The notes: a model not told the origin generated them from the sequence alone. Shown: positions 7,035-14,119, numbered from the stretch's first letter. The stretch: 17,038 nucleotides of DNA from Bacillota bacterium (GCA_023443705.1 JAEZTD010000151.1:1-17038), one strand, 5' to 3'. Numbers and translations are program-made.

Positions 7035-8099
7035 ATGATTGAAGATACGCGCCTGATCGAGCTGGTCGGCATCACCAAGGATTTTGACGGCACGGCCGCG
7101 CTCAAGGACATCAACCTCTACATAAGAAAGCGCGAGTTCGTGACGCTGCTGGGCCCTTCGGGCTGCGGGAAGACCACGATGCTGCGCATCATCGGCGGCT
7201 TCGAATACCCGACGGAGGGGACGCTTCTTTTTGAGGGCAAGGACATCGCTTCCGTCCCGCCCTACAAGCGGCGCGTCAACACGGTGTTTCAGAAGTACGC
7301 GCTGTTTCCGCACCTCAACGTCTACGACAACATCGCCTTCGGGCTGAAGCTCAAGAAGATGTCCAAGGGCGAAATCGCAAAGCGCGTCACGCGCATGCTG
7401 AAGCTGGTCAAGATGACCGGCTACGAAAAGCGCGCGGTGGATTCCCTCTCCGGCGGGCAGCAACAGCGCATCGCCATCGCGCGGGCACTGGTCAACGAAC
7501 CGGAGGTGCTGCTCTTGGACGAGCCACTGGGCGCGCTCGATCTCAAGCTGCGCAAGGAAATGCAGCTGGAGCTTAAAAGCATGCAGCAGGAGCTGGGCAT
7601 CACCTTCATCTTCGTCACCCACGACCAGGAGGAAGCCCTCACGATGTCCGACACCATCGTGGTGATGAACGAGGGCCGCATCCAGCAGGTGGGCGACCCC
7701 AAGCGCATCTACGACGAGCCGAAGAACGCCTTCGTGGCCGACTTCATCGGCGAGAGCAACATCCTCTCCGGCGTGATGCTGGAGGACGAACTGGTCGAAA
7801 TGTGCGGCGAAAAATTCCCCTGCGTGGACGCGGGCTTCGCGCCCAACCAGCCGGTGGACGTGGTCGTCCGCCCGGAGGACATCATGCTGGTGGGCGAGGA
7901 CGTGGGCATGCTGACCGGCGAAGTCAAGAGCGTGCTCTTTAAGGGCGTGCACTACGAAATGATGATTTCCGCCGGCGGATTCGACTGGAAGGTTCACTCC
8001 ACCACCATGCAGCCGGCGGGTTCCACCGTGGGGCTTTCGATCGTGCCCTTCAACATCCACATCATGCGGCGGCAAGCGAAGAAGGAGGAGCCGTCATGA
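7035..8099 (+). CDS. potA: spermidine/putrescine ABC transporter ATP-binding protein
   Basis: This is the ATPase subunit that powers polyamine uptake; it works as a dimer on the cytoplasmic face of the PotB-PotC channel. All ABC motifs are intact in 354 residues: Walker A GPSGCGKT (40-47), Q-loop Gln86, signature LSGGQQQR (138-145), Walker B VLLLDEP with catalytic Glu163, and H-loop His196. A C-terminal TOBE-type regulatory domain follows at about 240-345. Length and the sequence NTVFQKYALFPHLNVYDNIAF (split here as NTVFQKYALF, PHLNVYDNIAF) fit the PotA/CysA-type importer ATPases. AAAGGGG precedes the ATG. Its last codons overlap potB by four bases (ATGA), implying coupled translation and matched stoichiometry. 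The substrate call rests mainly on the PotD-like protein in the same operon. Confidence 0.95.
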   Translation: MIEDTRLIELVGITKDFDGTAALKDINLYIRKREFVTLLGPSGCGKTTMLRIIGGFEYPTEGTLLFEGKDIASVPPYKRRVNTVFQKYALFPHLNVYDNIAFGLKLKKMSKGEIAKRVTRMLKLVKMTGYEKRAVDSLSGGQQQRIAIARALVNEPEVLLLDEPLGALDLKLRKEMQLELKSMQQELGITFIFVTHDQEEALTMSDTIVVMNEGRIQQVGDPKRIYDEPKNAFVADFIGESNILSGVMLEDELVEMCGEKFPCVDAGFAPNQPVDVVVRPEDIMLVGEDVGMLTGEVKSVLFKGVHYEMMISAGGFDWKVHSTTMQPAGSTVGLSIVPFNIHIMRRQAKKEEPS

Positions 8100-8908
8100 A
8101 GCGCAGCGCCTTCGCCGGCCCCTATGTCGCGTGGATGGTGCTGTTTACGGTGGCGCCGCTCCTCTTTGTGGTCTACTTCGCCTTCAAGGGCGACGCCGGC
8201 TTCACATTCCAGAACGTTCAGAAATTTCTGGACCCGGTGTACCTGGGCGTACTGTGGCGCAGCCTGTACCTCGCGGTCTACTGTACGCTGTTCTGCCTCG
8301 TAATCGGCTATCCGGCGGCGTACTTTCTCGCCAGCAAGGATTTCGCGAAGAACCAGGCGCTGTTCATTCTGATCCTCCTGCCGATGTGGATGAACTTCCT
8401 CTTGCGCACCTACGCGATGATGTCCCTCATGGAAGACAGCGGCATCATCAACCAGCTTTTGAAGCGCGTGGGGCTCCAGCCTATTTCGATGATCGGCACC
8501 GAGGGCGCGGTTCTGACCGGCATGGTGTACAACTTCGTGCCGTTCATGATTCTGCCGATCTACACCGCGCTCAAGAAGATGGACGAGCGCATCATCGAGG
8601 CCGCGGAGGACCTGGGCGCGAACCCGGTGAACGTGTTCCGCCGGGTGGTGCTGCCGCTGTCGCTGCCGGGCGTGATCTCCGGGATCACGATGGTGTTCAT
8701 GCCGGCGGTGACGACCTTCGCCATCTCGCGGCTCCTGGGCAGCGGCAACTTCTGGCTGTTCGGCGACATCATCGAGCGCCAGTTTTTGGAGGCCAACGAC
8801 TGGAACTTCGGTTCGGCGCTGTCCCTCGTGATGATGCTGCTCATCATTGCGTCGATCGGCCTTCTGAACCGGATTGATCCCAAAAAGGAAGGGAGTGGCG
8901 CCTGGTGA
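8096..8908 (+). CDS. potB: spermidine/putrescine ABC transporter permease PotB
   Basis: This is one of the two integral membrane subunits forming the polyamine channel. The 270-residue protein has about six hydrophobic helices (roughly 10-30, 57-79, 88-108, 135-159, 188-210, 241-260). The cytoplasmic EAA loop that docks on the ATPase is present at 168-192 (EAAEDLGANPVNVFRRV, then LPLSLPG). The R-T-Y-A-M-M segment near 104-109 and the TTFAISRLLG segment after the EAA loop match the PotB/PotH branch. It starts inside the last codons of potA (ATGA overlap) and ends overlapping the GTG of potC. Confidence 0.95.
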   Translation: MKRSAFAGPYVAWMVLFTVAPLLFVVYFAFKGDAGFTFQNVQKFLDPVYLGVLWRSLYLAVYCTLFCLVIGYPAAYFLASKDFAKNQALFILILLPMWMNFLLRTYAMMSLMEDSGIINQLLKRVGLQPISMIGTEGAVLTGMVYNFVPFMILPIYTALKKMDERIIEAAEDLGANPVNVFRRVVLPLSLPGVISGITMVFMPAVTTFAISRLLGSGNFWLFGDIIERQFLEANDWNFGSALSLVMMLLIIASIGLLNRIDPKKEGSGAW

Positions 8909-9675
8909 GAAAGTTCTTTCGCGGCACATACCTGGGGCTTCTCCTCGCCTTCCTGTACTCCCCCATCGTGGTGATGATCGTGCTTTCTTTCAACGAATCG
9001 AAGTCCCGCGCCAAGTGGGGCGGGTTCTCGCTTCGGTGGTACGAGCGGCTTTTTACCCGGGCGGACATCATGCAGGTACTCTACATGACCATCCTGATCG
9101 CGCTGATCGCGACGGCGGTGGCCACGGTACTCGGTACACTGGCCGCCATTGGCATCCATGCGATGAAGAGCCGCAACGCCAACCTGATCATGAACATTTC
9201 CTACCTGCCCATGACCACGCCGGACATCGTGACGGGTGTCTCGCTGATGCTGATGTTCGTATTCATCAAGGTCCCTCTGGGCTACGGCACAATGCTCTTG
9301 GCCCACATCGCCTTCGACACGCCCTACGTGCTGTTTTCGGTTCTGCCGAAGCTCCGCCAAATGAACGTGAACCTGTACGAGGCGGCGCTGGACCTCGGCT
9401 GCACGCCGATGCGTGCGGTCCGAAAGGTAATTCTGCCGGAGATCATGCCCGGCGTCGTCACCGGCGCGCTGCTGGCTTTTACGATGTCGCTGGACGACTT
9501 CGTCATCAGCTACTTCACGTCGAACACGGACCGGAACCTCTCCATGATCATCTACGCCGCGGCGCGCAAGGGCATCGAGCCCACGATCTACGCGCTGTCC
9601 ACGCTGATGTTCCTGGCGGTTCTGGTGCTGCTCCTGATCGTCAACAAGCGCTCGTCGCTTGAAAACGTATCCTGA
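8905..9675 (+). CDS. potC: spermidine/putrescine ABC transporter permease PotC
   Basis: This is the second channel subunit, 256 residues, with about six membrane helices (roughly 8-28, 58-82, 98-120, 127-147, 180-203, 229-247). Its EAA loop is at 159-183 (EAALDLGCTPMRAVRKV, then ILPEIMPG), followed by the PotC/PotI hallmark SLDDFVISYF at 195-204. The start is GTG at 8905, with GGGAG nine bases upstream, overlapping the potB stop by four bases (GTGA). potD follows after a 25-nt gap that holds its own ribosome site. Confidence 0.95.
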   Translation: MRKFFRGTYLGLLLAFLYSPIVVMIVLSFNESKSRAKWGGFSLRWYERLFTRADIMQVLYMTILIALIATAVATVLGTLAAIGIHAMKSRNANLIMNISYLPMTTPDIVTGVSLMLMFVFIKVPLGYGTMLLAHIAFDTPYVLFSVLPKLRQMNVNLYEAALDLGCTPMRAVRKVILPEIMPGVVTGALLAFTMSLDDFVISYFTSNTDRNLSMIIYAAARKGIEPTIYALSTLMFLAVLVLLLIVNKRSSLENVS

Positions 9676-9700
9676 TTCCAATTTACGGAGGTATGGGGAG

Positions 9701-10732
9701 ATGAAAAAACTCGTCGCCGCGGTTCTCGTACTTGTGGCCCTGTCGATTGGCGCCGGCGCGCTGGCCGAGGGCACGATCACCGTGTTCAACTGGTACGACT
9801 ACATCGATGAATCGGTGATCTCGATGTTCGAACAGGAGACCGGCATTTCGGTCAAGTACGCCAACTTCACGACCAACGAGGAAATGTACGCAAAGCTCTC
9901 CAGCGGCGCGGGCGAGTACGACGTGATCTTCCCGTCGGACTACATCATCGAGCGGATGATCAAAGAGGACATGCTGGAGAAGCTGGACATGGCCCTGCTT
10001 CCCAACGCCTCCGGCGTCGTGGAGTGGCTCAAAACGCCCGACTACGACCCCGAGGGCGCCTACTCTGTCCCCTACATGTGGGGCACGGTGGGCATTCTCT
10101 ACAACACCACCATGTTGGAAGGCGAAATCGACTCCTGGACGTCCATCTTTGACGCCGCCAACCAGAAGAGCGTGTTCATGCTGGATTCCATCCGGGATTC
10201 CCTCGGCATCGCGCTGAAGTATCTGGGATACTCGATGAACACAAAGGAACCGGAGGCGCTGGAAGCCGCCAAACAGCTTCTGCTCCAGCAGAAGGCCGAC
10301 AACATCGTCAAGGGCTACCTTGTGGATGAGGTCAAGGACAAGATGGTGGCCGGCGAAGCGCCGATGGCCGTGGTCTGGTCCGGCGACGCGCTGTACGCGA
10401 TGGACCAGTCCGAAGACCTCGCCTACATCGTGCCCAAGGAAGGCTCGAACGTCTGGGTGGACGGCATGTGCATCCCCAAGAACGCCAAGAACAAGGAGCT
10501 CGCCCAGCAGTTCATCAACTTCATGTGCCGCCCGGACATCGCCCGCATGAACATGGAGTACATCTACTACTCCACCCCCATCCAGGCGGTCATCGACGAG
10601 ATGGACGAAGCGGAGAAGTCCAACGCAACGCTGAACCCGCCGGAGGACGTTATCGCCCGCTGCGAGTTCTTCCACGACATCTCCGCCGACATGGCGCTGT
10701 ACGACCAGATCTGGATGGAGATCCGGAGCTGA
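9701..10732 (+). CDS. potD: spermidine/putrescine-binding protein PotD
   Basis: This is the extracytoplasmic polyamine receptor that delivers ligand to PotBC, 343 residues. The N-terminus is a signal peptide (MKK, hydrophobic core to about residue 18, cleavage likely after GALA at 22), but there is no lipobox cysteine, unlike most such proteins in monoderm bacteria. Pocket residues of E. coli PotD have clear counterparts: Trp31 and Tyr34 in NWYDY, Ser79 and Tyr81 in PSDY, Trp226 in VVWSGD, Trp252 and Asp254 in VWVD, and Tyr290 in YYSTP. The acidic pair of the pocket is only partly kept (Asp166 for Glu, Ser163 for Asp), so spermidine versus putrescine preference is open. GGAGGT lies 8 nt before the ATG at 9701; an upstream in-frame start would add a hydrophilic stretch and spoil the signal peptide. 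A terminator follows. Confidence 0.94.
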   Translation: MKKLVAAVLVLVALSIGAGALAEGTITVFNWYDYIDESVISMFEQETGISVKYANFTTNEEMYAKLSSGAGEYDVIFPSDYIIERMIKEDMLEKLDMALLPNASGVVEWLKTPDYDPEGAYSVPYMWGTVGILYNTTMLEGEIDSWTSIFDAANQKSVFMLDSIRDSLGIALKYLGYSMNTKEPEALEAAKQLLLQQKADNIVKGYLVDEVKDKMVAGEAPMAVVWSGDALYAMDQSEDLAYIVPKEGSNVWVDGMCIPKNAKNKELAQQFINFMCRPDIARMNMEYIYYSTPIQAVIDEMDEAEKSNATLNPPEDVIARCEFFHDISADMALYDQIWMEIRS

Positions 10733-10760
10733 CCCTTTTTCCAAACGGCAAAGACAAATG

Positions 10761-10798
10761 CGGCCCGCGATTCTTCGCGGGCCGTTCCGTTTCCCTTT
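10761..10798 (+). terminator. intrinsic terminator of the polyamine operon
   Basis: CGGCCCGCGA (10761-10770) pairs perfectly with TCGCGGGCCG (10775-10784) around a TTCT loop, followed by a pyrimidine run rich in T. It begins 29 nt after the potD stop. The remaining stretch to 10923 shows no convincing gene. Confidence 0.82.
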
Positions 10799-10923
10799 AT
10801 GCACCGCATGCGGCGGCTGTTATCGATTTTCGGGAGGCATGGCGCGCTGTTGAAAAAATCGCTTTTCAATCAGGAAGGTGGAAAGCGGCTTCTGGACGAA
10901 GCCATATCCGGTAGGCTGCCGCT

Positions 10924-11205
10924 CTAGCCGCTGTGGCGCGGCGCCCGGGTGACCTTGTCGATGGCGTGCATGATTTCCGTGACGACGACCGCCTGCATCT
11001 GCGATGTCAGAAGTTCAAACTCCATCATCGCCTCGCCGGCCTGGGTTACCACATATTTGGGCGGAAGGTTGTTCAGCGCCAGCGCGCGCACATCGGCGCA
11101 GCAGCGTTCGCAGGTGCACATTCCGGCCCTTCTCATCAGCTTCAGAAGCTTTAGATTAACGACCTGCTCCATCACGTTGATGGAAAGATACACTTCCTTG
11201 ACCAC
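10924..11205 (-). CDS. comFB: ComFB family protein
   Basis: This small cytosolic protein of 93 residues matches the late-competence ComFB family. The N-terminal SINVMEQVV is followed by the cysteine cluster MCTCERCCADV (Cys30, Cys32, Cys35, Cys36) and the family core ALALNNLPPKYV at 41-52. ComFB sits with DNA-uptake genes in Bacillus, but many family members lie elsewhere, and some have been reported to bind cyclic dinucleotides; no competence genes are nearby here. I choose the GTG at 11205 because AAAGGA lies 6 nt before it; the ATG codons at 11232 and 11226 lack a ribosome site. It is a single-gene unit with a strong promoter and a long structured leader. Its stop faces the end of the polyamine operon. 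Confidence 0.85.
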   Translation of the reverse strand: MVKEVYLSINVMEQVVNLKLLKLMRRAGMCTCERCCADVRALALNNLPPKYVVTQAGEAMMEFELLTSQMQAVVVTEIMHAIDKVTRAPRHSG

Positions 11206-11270
11206 ACGTAGTCCTTTCCACGGCATAGCCACGAGGCACGCCTAAACCCTTTCCTTCATTGAGCCTTGAC

Positions 11271-11310
11271 CTGCCAGATTCCCGGCCCAGACGGGTTCCG
11301 GTTCTGACAG
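11271..11310 (-). promoter_or_regulatory. long hairpin in the comFB leader
   Basis: On the minus strand CTGTCAG (11304-11310) pairs with CTGGCAG (11271-11277) with one G-U. Inside it CCGG/CCGG and CCC/GGG stems are stacked, separated by AA and GAAT internal loops and capped by GTCT. The element lies between the promoter and the start codon, so it is part of the transcript. It matches no riboswitch consensus that I know; a role in regulation is inference. Confidence 0.45.
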
Positions 11311-11341
11311 TGCAAAGAGAAGCCGAGAGGCGCTTTTACAA

Positions 11342-11370
11342 ATTATAACGCATACTTCTCCATAAGTCAA
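11342..11370 (-). promoter_or_regulatory. strong promoter of comFB
   Basis: On the minus strand TTGACT (-35, 11365-11370) and a perfect TATAAT (-10, 11342-11347) are exactly 17 bp apart. This is the closest to consensus of the leftward promoters here. Transcription should start near 11335, leaving about 130 nt of leader before the GTG. Confidence 0.88.
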
Positions 11371-11429
11371 AGTATTTTGTTCGGGCTCTGAAAAAATTGA
11401 CATTCGATCCCGCCACCGTTGCTGCAGTA

Positions 11430-11464
11430 AGCCCCCGGTTCCCAAGCGTCGGAAACCGGGGGCT
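11430..11464 (-). terminator. terminator-like hairpin after the repeat-protein gene
   Basis: AGCCCCCGGTT (11430-11440) is perfectly complementary to AACCGGGGGCT (11454-11464). The hairpin starts 15 nt beyond the stop of the leftward repeat-protein gene and lies upstream of the comFB promoter. No T-run follows directly, so it may be a weak or factor-assisted terminator, or a 3'-end stabilising stem. Confidence 0.5.
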
Positions 11465-11479
11465 CGCGGGGTCTTTGGG

Positions 11480-13705
11480 CTACGGCTTCGGTGCGTCGCA
11501 CACGGTGCAGCGCACGTACATGCGGGCCAGCGCGGTTTTCAGCGTGATCTTCATCGTGTTGTGAACGCCGTCACAATTCACCTTGCTGTGATACTTGAGA
11601 CCTGCGGGCGTCACATAGACTTGGGTGGTCTGGCTCTTGAAGCAGGTCGGGCAGGGGGTCTTTCCGTACTTCTTGGCGGTGGTCAGCGCGACCTTCTTGG
11701 CGTTCTTTGCGTCGCTGGTCTTACAGCCGCTCTTGTGGTAGTACCTTCCGCTGAGCGTGGAGTAGACGTAGGCGGCGCTGGAAGCGCTGGTCTTGGACTT
11801 CATGCAGACCGGACAGGCCGTCTTCCCCGCCGACTTGGCCGTCGCCATCGTCACCTTCCGGGCGTTCTTCATGCCGGAACAATCCGCCTTGGCGTGGTAG
11901 TACCGGCCTCCGGTGGTGGCGTAGACGGTGGTCTTGGCCTCCTGGGAGACCTGCGCCTGCTTCTTCATGCAGACCGGACAGGGTGTCTGCTTGCGCTTTT
12001 GGGCGGTGGCCAGCGTGACACGCGTCGCATTCTTCATGCCGGAGCAATCCGCTTTGGCATGGTAGTATTTGCCGCCCACCGTGGAGTAGTAGTACGTCGC
12101 GGCGGTGCTCTTCATGCAGACCGGGCAGGCGGTCTTCCCGGCCTTCTTGGCCGTGGCCAGCGTCAGCTTCCGGGCGTCCTTCATGCCGGAGCAGTCCGAC
12201 TTGGCATGGTAGTACTTGCCGGCCGCCGTCGCGTAGACGTAGGAGGTGGTGGACGCCTTCACGCACACCGGGCAGGGCTGCTTGCCCTTGGACTTGGCTG
12301 TGGCAAGCGTGATCTTGCGGGCGTCCTTCATGCCGGAGCAGTTGGACTTTGTATGGTAATACTTGCCGGCCGTCGTCGCATAGTAGACCGTGGAAGACTT
12401 GGCCGTGGTGCCGATGCACACCGGGCAGGGCTTCTGTCCGCGTTTCTTGGCGGTGGCCAGCGTAATCTTCCGGGCGTTTTTCATGCCCGAGCAGGTGGGG
12501 TTCACATGGTAATACTTGCCGGCGGTCGTGCTGTAGTAGGTCTTGGTGGCGGCGGTTTTGCCGGACTTTGCCACACACTTCGGACACGGCTTCTTGCCCG
12601 CTTTCTGGGCAGCAGCCTTCGTGATCCGCTGGGCGTTTTTCATGCCCGAGCAGTTTTTGTCGGTATGGTAGTAATCGCCGCCCTTGGTGGCGAAGTATGC
12701 GCCAATGCACACCGGGCAGGCGGTCTTGCCCGCCTTCTGCGCCTGGGCCAGCGTGACGACCTGCGCGTTCTTCATGCCCGAGCAGGTGTTCGTCTTGTGG
12801 TAGTACCTGCCGCTCTTTGTGGCGTAGTACTTGGTACCGGCAGACTGTTCGCCGTAGCACACCGGGCAGGCCGTGAGGCCGCGGTTTCGGGCGATGTCTA
12901 TGGAAACCTTGCTCGCGGTGCCGACGATGTTGGTGCAGGTATCGTTCTTGTGGTAATAACTGCCGCTGTTGGCCGCATAGACGTAGGTGGTGTCCTCATC
13001 TTCAGCAGTGTCGGTGTCGTCCTCGCCGCCGATTATGATGTCGTCGCCGGTACTGCCGTCCGGCCGCGGGGTCGCCACGGCCGCACCGGGCGCAGGCGTC
13101 TCTTCGGCCTGGTCGGGGGTGGTGGTCAGATCGCCCGTCAGGACACCCGCCGCAGGCGTCGGCGTCGCGCCGACGACGATGGATTCCGGCGCCTGAATGT
13201 TGCCCACGCCAACGGTCTGGTCGGCGCTCTGGCCGAACATGGAAGAGAACAGCCAGATCAGGAGCACGATGAACCAGACTGCCGAAGCACCCATCACAAT
13301 CATGCGGGTTCTGGGCTCCAGCCGCTCGCGTTTCCAGAGAATCCAGATGCCCAGCGGCGGCAGCACCACGAGCAGAAGCCACATCAGCCAATCGCTCTGA
13401 TAGAGCACATCGTAACGGCCTGCGGGCGCGTTTTCATCCGGATAGTAGCCGGCGGGCTCGTAGTCCCCATCCTGCGGCGGATAAGGATCTCCCTGATCGT
13501 AGCCGCGGCCGTAGGGGTTGTAGTCACCCGCAGGCTCGCCCGGATAGCGGTCCTCCGAGCCGTAACCCGCAGTAGGCTGCGCTTCGTCCTTCGCATCCCC
13601 CTGGCGTTCAAAAGAAAGGCGGTGAATCTCCCCGTCGCCCCATTTATACGCGATGCCGCGCTTCGACCAATGCAGTTTCAGCCTGCCGAATTGCTTTGTT
13701 GCCAT
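11480..13705 (-). CDS. membrane protein with ten tandem His/Cys modules, function unknown
   Basis: I do not recognise this 741-residue protein as a whole. Residues 1-102 are hydrophilic, with a short basic start and a Tyr/Pro/Gly/Asp-rich stretch. Two membrane helices follow (about 105-124 and 136-157) joined by a basic loop (KRERLEPRTR). A Thr/Pro/Asp-rich linker covers 158-239. Ten modules of about 43 residues fill 240-736, each with Y-x-[AS]-T-x-x-G-x-Y-Y-H, then Cys, S-G-M-K, and a final P-C-P-x-C. One His and three Cys per module suggest a zinc site. Similar single Y-H...C...C-x-x-C segments occur at the ends of some secreted Firmicutes proteins, including nucleases. The basic loop points to both termini being outside. 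AAAAGGTGG precedes the ATG. It has its own promoter and is divergent from the CapA unit, so a cell-surface role is likely. Confidence 0.88.
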   Translation of the reverse strand: MATKQFGRLKLHWSKRGIAYKWGDGEIHRLSFERQGDAKDEAQPTAGYGSEDRYPGEPAGDYNPYGRGYDQGDPYPPQDGDYEPAGYYPDENAPAGRYDVLYQSDWLMWLLLVVLPPLGIWILWKRERLEPRTRMIVMGASAVWFIVLLIWLFSSMFGQSADQTVGVGNIQAPESIVVGATPTPAAGVLTGDLTTTPDQAEETPAPGAAVATPRPDGSTGDDIIIGGEDDTDTAEDEDTTYVYAANSGSYYHKNDTCTNIVGTASKVSIDIARNRGLTACPVCYGEQSAGTKYYATKSGRYYHKTNTCSGMKNAQVVTLAQAQKAGKTACPVCIGAYFATKGGDYYHTDKNCSGMKNAQRITKAAAQKAGKKPCPKCVAKSGKTAATKTYYSTTAGKYYHVNPTCSGMKNARKITLATAKKRGQKPCPVCIGTTAKSSTVYYATTAGKYYHTKSNCSGMKDARKITLATAKSKGKQPCPVCVKASTTSYVYATAAGKYYHAKSDCSGMKDARKLTLATAKKAGKTACPVCMKSTAATYYYSTVGGKYYHAKADCSGMKNATRVTLATAQKRKQTPCPVCMKKQAQVSQEAKTTVYATTGGRYYHAKADCSGMKNARKVTMATAKSAGKTACPVCMKSKTSASSAAYVYSTLSGRYYHKSGCKTSDAKNAKKVALTTAKKYGKTPCPTCFKSQTTQVYVTPAGLKYHSKVNCDGVHNTMKITLKTALARMYVRCTVCDAPKP
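11498..12988 (-). repeat. ten in-frame tandem repeats encoding His/Cys modules
   Basis: The units encode residues 240-283, 291-333, 335-377, 388-430, 439-481, 488-530, 537-579, 592-634, 645-688 and 695-736. Units 4-8 are nearly identical at the protein level (for example A-G-K-Y-Y-H, C-S-G-M-K, T-L-A-T-A-K) and closely similar in DNA. Units 1, 9 and 10 are diverged. Linkers of 1 to 12 residues separate the units. The pattern indicates expansion from within, with older units at the ends. Confidence 0.9.
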
Positions 13706-13731
13706 TCTTCAACCACCTTTTCTCGCGTGCC

Positions 13732-13743
13732 CTTTAGCTAAAG
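13732..13743. promoter_or_regulatory. 12-bp perfect palindrome in the repeat-protein gene leader
   Basis: CTTTAGCTAAAG is a perfect palindrome lying 27 nt before the start codon, within the predicted leader of about 95 nt. A small CGAGC/GCTCG hairpin lies nearer the transcription start. It could be a protein-binding site; chance is not excluded. Confidence 0.3.
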
Positions 13744-13804
13744 ACGTGCGCCTCGTCCGGATAGGTAACATCAATCGAGCGCATGCTCGCGCTTCGTAAT
13801 GAAA

Positions 13805-13833
13805 AGTGTACAACAAAACACACCTCCAGTCAA
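13805..13833 (-). promoter_or_regulatory. promoter of the repeat-protein gene
   Basis: On the minus strand TTGACT (-35, 13828-13833) and TACACT (-10, 13805-13810) are exactly 17 bp apart, placing the start of transcription near 13799. Confidence 0.75.
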
Positions 13834-14082
13834 TATCGGTTGGACGCAAAACCACTGGTTATTGTTTCATATAAACGCTATTTCGTAAAATAAGGAAGGA
13901 AATCCCGCGCCGGGCGCGCCGCCGGAGCAGACATCCGGCGTAACTGTGTGCCGTTGGCATCGTCACCGAGACGCTCTTTCGCTCCGCTTCGGGATAATCC
14001 GGCCCCGGTTTCTCCGCCTGCGGTGCGAAATCCACGCGGCGCGTCGCGAGCGGGCAGTATATGCAAAAACCGTCATTCGTGG
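13834..14082. other. intergenic region between divergent surface-protein genes
   Basis: No gene is supported here. It holds one clear inverted repeat, CGCCGGA (13920-13926) with TCCGGCG (13934-13940) around a 7-nt loop, in a GC-rich stretch. The frame upstream of the CapA start is open back to 13946, but it encodes an Arg/His-rich sequence without family features, and the promoter lies inside it. Confidence 0.55.
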
Positions 14083-14088
14083 TATAAT
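14083..14088 (+). promoter_or_regulatory. extended -10 promoter of the capA-lysM-mutY unit
   Basis: A perfect TATAAT is preceded by TGG, giving an extended -10 (TGnTATAAT). The 6 bases 17 bp upstream (TATGCA) are a poor -35, as is common for extended -10 promoters. Transcription would start near 14095, 25 nt before the ATG. Confidence 0.75.
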
Positions 14089-14119
14089 ATATTTAAACGC
14101 CAGAAATGGAGTTGATTCA

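Noticed and set aside
6549..8075. Open frame of about 508 codons on the minus strand opposite the regulator and potA
   Set aside because: It spans the opposite strand of two certain genes, is very rich in His/Asp/Glu/Arg, and lacks any domain or start signal. The same holds for the antisense frames opposite potB/potC/potD and opposite capA.
10799..10927. A 42-codon plus-strand frame (starting M-H-R-M-R-R) between the potD terminator and comFB
   Set aside because: It begins in the T-run of the terminator, has no ribosome site or promoter, and overlaps the comFB stop. A real small protein cannot be excluded, but nothing supports it.
11206..11335. comFB leader as a known riboswitch
   Set aside because: I compared it by eye with the consensus cores that I remember for c-di-GMP-I, c-di-AMP (ydaO), TPP, FMN, SAM, THF, guanidine and T-box elements; none fits. 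It is listed only as an unassigned structured leader.
11498..12988. Regular repeats as a possible CRISPR array
   Set aside because: The repeats are in-frame coding units of about 130 bp plus linkers, with conservation at the protein level. There are no short identical repeats with unique spacers, and no cas genes.
11561..13741. Long open frame of about 726 codons on the plus strand opposite the repeat protein
   Set aside because: It is an antisense shadow: the GC-rich, repetitive codons of the minus-strand gene leave the opposite frame open. It lacks a ribosome site and family features and is rich in Gly/Arg/Leu. The minus-strand frame has the conserved Cys/His modules, promoter and ribosome site.
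13946..14119. N-terminal extension of the CapA-like protein
   Set aside because: The frame is open, but the TATAAT promoter lies inside it. The extension is Arg/His-rich and unlike an export signal, and the ATG at 14120 has a proper ribosome site followed by a signal-anchor.
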